Assembly: GCF_020687545.1 (NCBI RefSeq)
Contig: NZ_JAJEQX010000033.1
Span: forward strand, 1 to 37,941
Direction: 5' to 3'
DNA: 37,941 bases
Source: Ruminococcus turbiniformis
GTDB taxonomy: Bacteria > Bacillota > Clostridia > Lachnospirales > Lachnospiraceae
Part shown: positions 32,539 to 37,941 of the stretch, piece after piece
How the letters are laid out: each line of letters opens with the position of its first letter
Numbering within the stretch: position 1 is the stretch's first letter
Notes under the pieces: generated by a model
What the model was told of the DNA's origin: nothing
Database searches by the model: none
The model's input: only the letters and a program-made list of their open reading frames with translations
Program-made: the position numbers and the translations under genes

Positions 32539-32579
32539 ATTCTAAGGATACATAAGGAAGGTGGAGTTCAGGTGGAGTT
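32539..32579 (-). promoter_or_regulatory. Operon promoter region with an 11-bp-period tandem repeat
   Basis: On the plus strand GGTGGAGTT occurs at 32560-32568 and 32571-32579, an 11-bp period, typical of OmpR-type regulator half-sites. A candidate -10 (TAGAAT, plus ATTCTA 32539-32544) lies 15 bp to the left, so the repeat covers the -35 position. This is the expected binding pattern of a winged-helix regulator such as that encoded at the end of this operon. Confidence 0.5.
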
Positions 32580-32614
32580 GAGATGTTCTTTTGATGTAGT
32601 TGGCGATACGGTGT

Positions 32615-32648
32615 AAAAATCGGCGACCTTGATTTGTTCAAAGTCGCC
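32615..32648 (-). terminator. Terminator of the BlaI/M56/ABC-2 operon
   Basis: On the minus strand GGCGAC (plus 32643-32648 region) pairs with GTCGCC (plus 32622-32627), with an extended TTTGA/TCAAG inner stem, and is followed by GATTTTTAC. It lies about 100 bp beyond the last gene of the minus-strand operon ending at 32746. The rest of 32649-32745 shows no gene. Confidence 0.7.
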
Positions 32649-32745
32649 GCAATCTAATCAGGCATGGAGAAAAGCTGCTAAACAACAGTTTTTTTCTTTT
32701 CCCGTCTGGCAGGTCAGATTAAAACGATATTTAATTTCTTACACC

Positions 32746-33381
32746 TCAATCAACCCTTTTGCATTTCCAGTAAATAACACACCATAAAAATAGACCTGCC
32801 AAAGTAATAATTCCTTTGTTCCATAGCCAAATATTATTTTGATCCCCTGCAAAACGGATAAATAAGTAGACATATTCTAACCCCGGAAATCTTAACAGGC
32901 TTCGTGTCAATAAGATTATTAGCCATATAACTCCACAAACTAATGTTGCAATATGATCTTGCCTACATATAATCCCTAACAAGGCACACAGCGACGATAA
33001 AAAGAATGTTGGTGGGAAATACAGCACAATCAATTCCCATATTGGCATTTCGTATCGCATAACTGACGCACCAGCCATGCTAAAAACCGCAAATAAACTG
33101 GATATTGCAAAAGCGATTATGTAACGTAACAATACCCATTTGAAAAGAGATTTGCTTTGTGCGGCAATAATATCAAAATTACTGTCTGCTCTTGTCTTTC
33201 CCCATTCACCAACAACGATTGCCACAAAAAACGGAAATATCACTTCAAAGCTGACCGGGTAAAAATCGAGCAGATCTCCGGCTATGATAGAAAGAACAAT
33301 CATAGTAACCGTAAAAGCCACTGATACGATAAAGAAATTTATCCCGAAAATTTTTACTTCGCTTTCAATTCGCGCTTTCAT
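32746..33381 (-). CDS. ABC-2-type transporter permease subunit 2
   Basis: A 211-residue protein with six likely helices (FFIVSVAFTVTMIVLSII, VSFEVIFPFFVAIVVG, WVLLRYIIAFAISSLFAVFSM, IVLYFPPTFFLSSLCALLGII, TLVCGVIWLIILLT, IITLAGLFLWCVIYW), which is the size and topology of an ABC-2 subunit. ATG 33381 follows GGAGG and overlaps the previous stop as ATGA. The preceding permease (33378-34139) and ATPase (34132-35010) complete the exporter. No specific substrate can be named. Confidence 0.8.
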   Translation of the reverse strand: MKARIESEVKIFGINFFIVSVAFTVTMIVLSIIAGDLLDFYPVSFEVIFPFFVAIVVGEWGKTRADSNFDIIAAQSKSLFKWVLLRYIIAFAISSLFAVFSMAGASVMRYEMPIWELIVLYFPPTFFLSSLCALLGIICRQDHIATLVCGVIWLIILLTRSLLRFPGLEYVYLFIRFAGDQNNIWLWNKGIITLAGLFLWCVIYWKCKRVD

Positions 33382-34139
33382 TCTGACCTCCAAAACTTGT
33401 GTTTCAAAAACAGCAGGCTGCCAAACACAAGACCGCTTCCTACAAGGAAAAATCCATTTGCAATAACGCTTCCCATATCAACAAACGGCCATCTCGGATG
33501 CACCCATATCAAACGGACTAAATCACCGGAAGTAATCAAGTAAAACGGCATTGCCTCTGCCGAGCCTACATAGGTGGCATTAAACCCAAACAATATTGCA
33601 GCCAGAATATAGAATAAGCGAATGTCAATCATCCCCGGTAAGGCAATCGAGCAAAAGCTGACAAATAAGCTCACTGGAACTAAAGAAACAAAGATTGCTT
33701 TTACCAACGGGACAATACATTCAATCAGGGAAATTTCAAATGGCGCAGCAATAAAATAAATTGTCGTGTTAAGTACAAGAAAAATACACTGCATGGAGAA
33801 AACATATAGAAATCCGCCCAACAGCTTTCCCAACACATATTGCCATTTTCGTAAGGCCGATGACATCAGCAAAGATTTCATTCCTGTCTTAGTATCTATG
33901 GGAATACGTCCTGCCAATAAGAACATCAGACCAAACAATAAAACAAGGCTGTCAAGGCTCACGATCCGATAGACAAAATATGCTGGCTCATTCAAAAACT
34001 CCAACCGAGCTAAATTCCCGGCAGAGGGGAAATTGTCAAGTAAAGAAAGTGCCATCGCTACAAGAAGTACACCCCATGTAACCAGACGCTTGAACTGCAT
34101 TTTATATTCATAATGGAGAACAGAAAACATTTTACGCAT
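33378..34139 (-). CDS. ABC-2-type transporter permease subunit 1
   Basis: A 253-residue protein with about six helices: LVTWGVLLVAMALSLL, SLDSLVLLFGLMFLLAGR, LLGGFLYVFSMQCIFLVL, LVKAIFVSLVPVSLFVSFC, LFYILAAILFGFNATYVG and the final FFLVGSGLVFGSLLF. IDTKTGMKSLLMSSALRKWQYVLGKLL resembles the coupling region of ABC-2 proteins. ATG 34139 follows GGGAGGG and overlaps the ATPase stop by 8 nt. It acts with the 32746 subunit as a heterodimer in the exporter controlled by BlaI. Confidence 0.8.
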   Translation of the reverse strand: MRKMFSVLHYEYKMQFKRLVTWGVLLVAMALSLLDNFPSAGNLARLEFLNEPAYFVYRIVSLDSLVLLFGLMFLLAGRIPIDTKTGMKSLLMSSALRKWQYVLGKLLGGFLYVFSMQCIFLVLNTTIYFIAAPFEISLIECIVPLVKAIFVSLVPVSLFVSFCSIALPGMIDIRLFYILAAILFGFNATYVGSAEAMPFYLITSGDLVRLIWVHPRWPFVDMGSVIANGFFLVGSGLVFGSLLFLKHKFWRSE

Positions 34140-35010
34140 GGGCTTTCCCTCCCATACAATACACATAAGCATCTTCCAAAGTCGCCGTGACAGGTGTGGC
34201 CTGTAAGAAAAGCCCGCTTTCGTCCATTATTCGCACAGTCAATCCGTGGCTCTCGTATGTCGTCGATAATACTACCGATTTCTTTTGAAGCTCGATAAGC
34301 TGGTTTTCATTTTCTAAATGTAGGATTTTTACCTTATCTTTTACCCGTTCCAATAGGGCGGCAGATGTACCAGCATAAAATAGATGCCCTTTCCGCAGAA
34401 CAGCAAGTTCTTCGCATAGCTGGTGAATATCTTCGACAATATGTGTAGAAAGCAAAACGGTGCGGCCCTCTCTTGCATATCTTGACAATAGGCCACGGAA
34501 CCTCACCCGTTCTTCTGGATCAAGACCGGCTGTCGGTTCGTCAACAACAAGAATTTGAGGATTGCCAATTAGCGCCTGCGCAATGCCAACCCTCCGTTTC
34601 ATGCCGCCTGAAAGCTGACCTATTTTGCGTTTGGAAAATTCCAGCATTTCAACCTGCTCCAACACGCTGCTGACAGCCTTTTTGTTATGAATGCCTTTAA
34701 GTTCTGCCATGTAATTTACAAAGTCAAATACAGAAAGAGAGGGGTACATGGCAAGTTCCTGGGGTAAATACCCAATCCTTGCTCTGACCTCATTTCCCTG
34801 TTTCACGGTATCAAAACCGCAAATTCGGATTGTACCTGCTGATGGGGTTAATACCGTAACCAATGCCTTCATCAGCGTAGTTTTTCCGGCACCATTGTGC
34901 CCCAACAGGCCAAAAACACCGCTGCCAACATGAAAGCTGACATCATCAAGAGCGGTAACACCGTTCTTGTATTTTTTGGTAACGTGATTGATCTCAATGT
35001 TTGTATTCAT
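34132..35010 (-). CDS. ABC-2-type exporter ATP-binding protein
   Basis: A 292-residue ATPase: Walker A GHNGAGKTT (about residues 40-48), signature LSGGMKRRVGIAQAL, Walker B ILVVDEPTAGLD and LLSTHIVEDI. It belongs to the CcmA/BcrA-type ATPases that work with ABC-2 permeases, as in bacitracin or lantibiotic self-protection. The about 80-residue C-terminal extension is typical of these families. ATG 35010 follows GGAGGAGCGT. It overlaps the permease gene by 8 nt. Confidence 0.93.
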   Translation of the reverse strand: MNTNIEINHVTKKYKNGVTALDDVSFHVGSGVFGLLGHNGAGKTTLMKALVTVLTPSAGTIRICGFDTVKQGNEVRARIGYLPQELAMYPSLSVFDFVNYMAELKGIHNKKAVSSVLEQVEMLEFSKRKIGQLSGGMKRRVGIAQALIGNPQILVVDEPTAGLDPEERVRFRGLLSRYAREGRTVLLSTHIVEDIHQLCEELAVLRKGHLFYAGTSAALLERVKDKVKILHLENENQLIELQKKSVVLSTTYESHGLTVRIMDESGLFLQATPVTATLEDAYVYCMGGKAHA

Positions 35011-35062
35011 ACGCTCCTCCATTCAACTACATTCGTAGATTTATAGATTTTAATGATACGGG

Positions 35063-36028
35063 TTACTCATTGTAACCCGCACCATATTCTGTACCAGTAT
35101 TATAGGCCGGATAAGGATAGAAATGTTCTCTGCTGAATTGTACGGAAAAAGCAACCGTAAGTATCAGAGCAACAGCCAATATAACCGTTATCATCCTGTC
35201 CCTGATCTTTGATGTTCTTGTGGTGATCCGTTTAATTCTGCGTTTTGTCAACACAAAACTGAGTGCGCCAATCCCTTTACCGGGTTTTGTAGCTTGAACC
35301 GTAGACAGTTCCAGCAGCCGGATAATAGCCGCAGCATATTCTGTTTCCGTGACTTTCCCTTGTGAAAATTTTAAGGCATTGCAATCGCAATCCGTTTCAC
35401 AATGTAGTGAAAAATCTCCTTTAGCAATCCACGCAAAAGGGTTAAGCCAGTTTAATATGCAAACATAATCATAGATACGCTCCAAAAGAATATGTTTCCG
35501 CTTAATATGGGTCAACTCGTGGAAAAAAACAGCGGATAATTCGATATCGGTCAGTTTCTCTATAACTGTTTTGCTCATAATGATTGTTGGGCGGAATACG
35601 CCGGTAACGCAAATGGGGTTATCCAAACTCCCCCAATATAATGCAGGCACTTTTTTTAAGCCGACAATTTCCGCACATTGTAAGCAAAGAGCATTTAGAC
35701 GCTCATTGCTACATGTCTGGTATCCCTTCAATGCTCGCTTTGCCATTATAGAGCGTATCGTATCATAGACGAAAAGAATACCACACCCACACACCCATAT
35801 CCAACAGACGATATAAAATCCATTTAACCATTCCTGTGTTTCCGGTGATATGAGAAACACATCCGGTGAAAGGAATGGCACGCAAAAAAGGATCATACCG
35901 CAAAGCGGAAACCACAGGGGCGGCGTACAACGCAGGATATGATTGATAAAAAGCGATAAAACACAAAACATACCGCCAATGGCAGACACAAAAATAATCG
36001 CATTGAAAATATTACCGAGTATCTGCAT
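35063..36028 (-). CDS. M56-family membrane metalloprotease (short BlaR1/MecR1-like)
   Basis: A 321-residue membrane protein with helices at about residues 5-30, 38-60, 72-92, 185-203 and 275-295. The zinc motif HELTH (His170, Glu171, His174) is followed by Glu211 in HCETDCD. This is the protease half of BlaR1/MecR1, the sensors that on signal cleave or trigger loss of their BlaI repressor. The penicillin-binding sensor domain is absent, since only about 25 residues follow the last helix, so the inducer is something other than a beta-lactam bound at that domain. It overlaps the BlaI-type gene by 17 nt, so they are coupled. Confidence 0.9.
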   Translation of the reverse strand: MQILGNIFNAIIFVSAIGGMFCVLSLFINHILRCTPPLWFPLCGMILFCVPFLSPDVFLISPETQEWLNGFYIVCWIWVCGCGILFVYDTIRSIMAKRALKGYQTCSNERLNALCLQCAEIVGLKKVPALYWGSLDNPICVTGVFRPTIIMSKTVIEKLTDIELSAVFFHELTHIKRKHILLERIYDYVCILNWLNPFAWIAKGDFSLHCETDCDCNALKFSQGKVTETEYAAAIIRLLELSTVQATKPGKGIGALSFVLTKRRIKRITTRTSKIRDRMITVILAVALILTVAFSVQFSREHFYPYPAYNTGTEYGAGYNE

Positions 36029-36401
36029 CTGTTTTCTCCTGTTGGTCGATTAAACTCTTTAGCTCATTCAATTCCTCAGACGAAAGATTGCCGCTTTTGA
36101 CAAATCCCATTACCATCTTGGACAGGGAACCATCATATACACGGCTTAGAAAACTTCGGCTTTCCGCAAGCTGGCAATCACTTTCGGATACTGCTGGATA
36201 ATACAAATATCCCTTCCCTTGACGTTTTGTAGTCAATGCTCCTTTTTTTACCAAACGGGCAAGGTATGTCTGAATAGTCGTCTTGCTCCAACCTGTTTCT
36301 TTTAGCCTGTCTAATATTTCGGGAAGTGTTTGTGGAGAATTACTCCAAACAATCTTCATTACTCTCCACTCTGACTCTGAAATAGAAAGATGCTGCTCCA
36401 T
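36012..36401 (-). CDS. BlaI/MecI/CopY-family repressor
   Basis: A 129-residue winged-helix repressor (ISESEWRVMKIVWSNSPQTLPEIL, WSKTTIQTYLARLVKKGAL, GYLYYPAVSESD), with a helical dimerisation C terminus (MVMGFVKSGNLSSEELNELKSLI). Its cleavable linker to the dimer domain is the natural target of the M56 protease next door. It binds the inverted repeat at 36418-36468, which brackets its own promoter, repressing the five-gene operon until signalled. The start has AAAGGAGGTGCC before ATG 36401. Confidence 0.93.
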   Translation of the reverse strand: MEQHLSISESEWRVMKIVWSNSPQTLPEILDRLKETGWSKTTIQTYLARLVKKGALTTKRQGKGYLYYPAVSESDCQLAESRSFLSRVYDGSLSKMVMGFVKSGNLSSEELNELKSLIDQQEKTDADTR

Positions 36402-36417
36402 AAGGCACCTCCTTTGA

Positions 36418-36468
36418 TTGACACTATGTAGTTTAATCTATTATAGCGATAAAACTACATAGTGTCAA
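36418..36468 (-). promoter_or_regulatory. BlaI-type operator pair around a consensus promoter
   Basis: TTGACACTATGTAGTTT (36418-36434) and its perfect complement (36452-36468) form a 17-bp inverted repeat. The minus strand reads TTGACA (36468-36463), 17 bp, TATAAT (36445-36440), a fully consensus promoter lying between and partly inside the arms. Each arm contains the ACTACA/TGTAGT core of BlaI/MecI operators (TACAnnTGTA type), so bound repressor would block both -35 and the region after the start. Confidence 0.88.
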
Positions 36469-36539
36469 CCATTGCAAAAAATAACTATATGTAATTTTCT
36501 CGCTTGTCAATTTATAAACTGCCTATTCCAGAATCATAC

Positions 36540-36938
36540 CTACATTCTTTGCCAAAGCCATTCTATATCAGGAAATACCAAATGCAGAATGGAGCCTGCA
36601 ACAACAAAGACTCCTATAAGGAGAATGATATAACATAATATTTTTACTAATTTCTTGACTTTTGCTTTTCCGTTCTCTACATCTAAATAAATAGAATTCA
36701 CTTTCTCATCGGTCAAACTTTTTTCTCTGACATCCTGAACATCTATATCTTTCACTAATTCATCTAATGTCATATCGAAATAATCACTCAGCATAACGAG
36801 CCGTTGGAAATCCGGATAAGATTGACCCGCTTCCCATTTGGAAATGGTCTGCCTCGAGACCTGAAGCTCCATACCCAACTCCTCTTGAGACAGCCCTTTT
36901 TTCTTTCTGATACATAAAAGCTTTTCATTGAATTTCAT
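36540..36938 (-). CDS. XRE-family regulator with membrane anchor
   Basis: A 132-residue protein. Residues 1-60 are an HTH_3 domain (FNEKLLCIRKKKGLSQEELGMEL, VSRQTISKWEAGQSYPDFQRLVMLSDYFDMTLDELV). One C-terminal helix (about 98-120) anchors it to the membrane. Same type as the 25130-25645 protein. The stop is followed by no clear partner gene. ATG 36938 lies 12 nt after AAGGAGG, a longer gap than usual, so initiation may be modest. The target is unknown; it may control the M23 peptidase upstream or itself. Confidence 0.82.
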   Translation of the reverse strand: MKFNEKLLCIRKKKGLSQEELGMELQVSRQTISKWEAGQSYPDFQRLVMLSDYFDMTLDELVKDIDVQDVREKSLTDEKVNSIYLDVENGKAKVKKLVKILCYIILLIGVFVVAGSILHLVFPDIEWLWQRM

Positions 36939-37146
36939 TTCTTCAGAAATCCTCCTTGTGTTTGGTGTCCAAATTATATATTGAGAAGCTGTATAAGGGC
37001 AAGCAATAACTGTTGGCAATTTGTCAACTGCGCTTACCATAAGGTTTTTATCTGATTTGTAAACCCATTAAAGCACCCAACACATCCAGATGTAAACCGT
37101 CGGTTTGTTGTAACCAAACTATCATAACAACTGAAAAACTGACATT

Positions 37147-37830
37147 CTATTTATTTTGATTTTCCACAATATCTCCTCTGCTAATATGAGGACTATTATG
37201 AGATATGCTGTGATTTCTAATTTTCTCAAACCATATCGGTAGACTGGCTGATAAAAGAAAACTTTTCCCTTGCTGTACTTGGAAATGTATATGTGGTTCA
37301 CTTGTATTTCCGCTATTACCGCAACGAGCTATCTGCTGTCCTCGATAAACTTTATCTCCTACTTTCACACAAAAGCTGTCCTTTTTTATATGAGCTATGG
37401 TGCTGTATTCATGCTCTGAATGTTGAATGATTATATAATTCCCCCGCACATCAGAAGCATGGCAGTCAACCTCCTCTTTCTCAGGAATTGGTGTATCTTC
37501 AAAAAGATTTTTTATTTCTATGACAATGCCATCCGCAGCTGCTAAGACAGTTTTCCCGTAACAAAAATAATCTGTCACATTTTTCCCATTGCCTGAAAAG
37601 GTTGAACCATTCTTTTGGATATAGAAGTCATAAGCATACCTCTGATTGCAAATACTCCATGAATGTGAGGTTTCTTTATTATTCCCGCCATTAGCGACAG
37701 TCCAACATTCTAAAAAGGGAAGACTATAATGAACCTCCGGCATATAAGTATCTACATTAGGTAATCGAAACATATTTCGTATATAAATGAACGGTATTCC
37801 AATCAGCATACCTAAGCCTGAATTATTCAT
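37147..37830 (-). CDS. M23-family peptidase-like protein
   Basis: A 227-residue protein. Zinc-ligand candidates are His56 (SHSWS), Asp68 (AYDFY) and His182 in EPHIHFQ (His180-x-His182), plus His147 in IAHIK, the pattern of M23 (LytM-type) glycyl-glycine or muramyl-peptide endopeptidases. GKTVLAAADGIV and GDKVYRGQQIARCGNSG are typical M23 strands. The N terminus has only a moderate hydrophobic stretch (residues 5-18), so export by an unclear signal is possible. The Asp lies 12 residues after His, which is more than the usual GxH...D spacing, so activity should be checked. Nothing recognisable lies between it and the window end. Confidence 0.78.
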   Translation of the reverse strand: MNNSGLGMLIGIPFIYIRNMFRLPNVDTYMPEVHYSLPFLECWTVANGGNNKETSHSWSICNQRYAYDFYIQKNGSTFSGNGKNVTDYFCYGKTVLAAADGIVIEIKNLFEDTPIPEKEEVDCHASDVRGNYIIIQHSEHEYSTIAHIKKDSFCVKVGDKVYRGQQIARCGNSGNTSEPHIHFQVQQGKSFLLSASLPIWFEKIRNHSISHNSPHISRGDIVENQNK

Positions 37831-37941
37831 GATAATTCACTTCACTGCGGTCAATGCTGCATAGTTGCTGATATTTTTGATATTTCCTACTTTCACTTAA
37901 CAGATGAAGAAATTTTTATAGAAAAAGAACTTCAGCTTTGT

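Overview
The window looks like accessory DNA from a gut-type Clostridia/Lachnospiraceae genome (inferred from strong AGGAGG ribosome sites, low-to-mid GC, and a conjugation operon whose gene order and products match the Tn1549/CTn4-type elements of Clostridioides difficile, the CD1107-CD1108-CD1110 group). No rRNA, tRNA, CRISPR array, relaxase, coupling ATPase or integrase was found, so this is part of an integrative element or a mosaic of several.

Layout. Positions 1-151 are the 3' end of an IS66-family insertion sequence. An AT-rich minus-strand block follows (385-2731): an alpha/beta hydrolase and a tiny membrane zincin-like protein flanked by 31-bp direct repeats, a DUF4304-like protein and a small HTH_16-like protein. 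A minus-strand cargo module (3035-8037) encodes a double-FtsX ABC permease, its ATPase, an intramembrane-sensing histidine kinase and an OmpR-type regulator, the arrangement of peptide-antibiotic sensing and detoxification modules. It lies between a complete membrane-anchored CxxC gene (8101-8808) and a duplicated fragment of the 3' end of that gene (2828-3000).

The centre is a plus-strand region. Two small XRE regulators (8941-9282, 9437-9691), each next to striking operator-like repeats, precede a leader with a good promoter and three successive terminator-like hairpins. Then comes a 15-kb conjugation operon (10051-25070): VirB2-like pilin, VirB6/TrbL-like channel protein, CD1107-like protein, a two-domain wall hydrolase/C39-like peptidase (CD1108-like), a small membrane-anchored protein, a PrgI-VirB4 fusion ATPase, a 1338-residue SpaA/VaFE surface adhesin and a tail of six small genes including a zinc-finger protein and a sigma-70-like protein. 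A strong terminator (25075-25117) closes it.

The right third holds an XRE-membrane regulator, a Phd/ParE toxin-antitoxin pair, and a minus-strand operon of three FtsX permeases, one ATPase, a small membrane protein and an apparently degenerate two-component pair (kinase-like ATPase domain without phosphorylatable His; winged-helix regulator without receiver). A second minus-strand operon has a BlaI-type repressor, an M56 protease and an ABC-2 exporter, under a consensus promoter bracketed by a perfect 17-bp inverted repeat. Another XRE-membrane protein and an M23 peptidase end the window. In all, three ABC export/resistance-like systems with three different regulatory schemes surround the conjugation operon.
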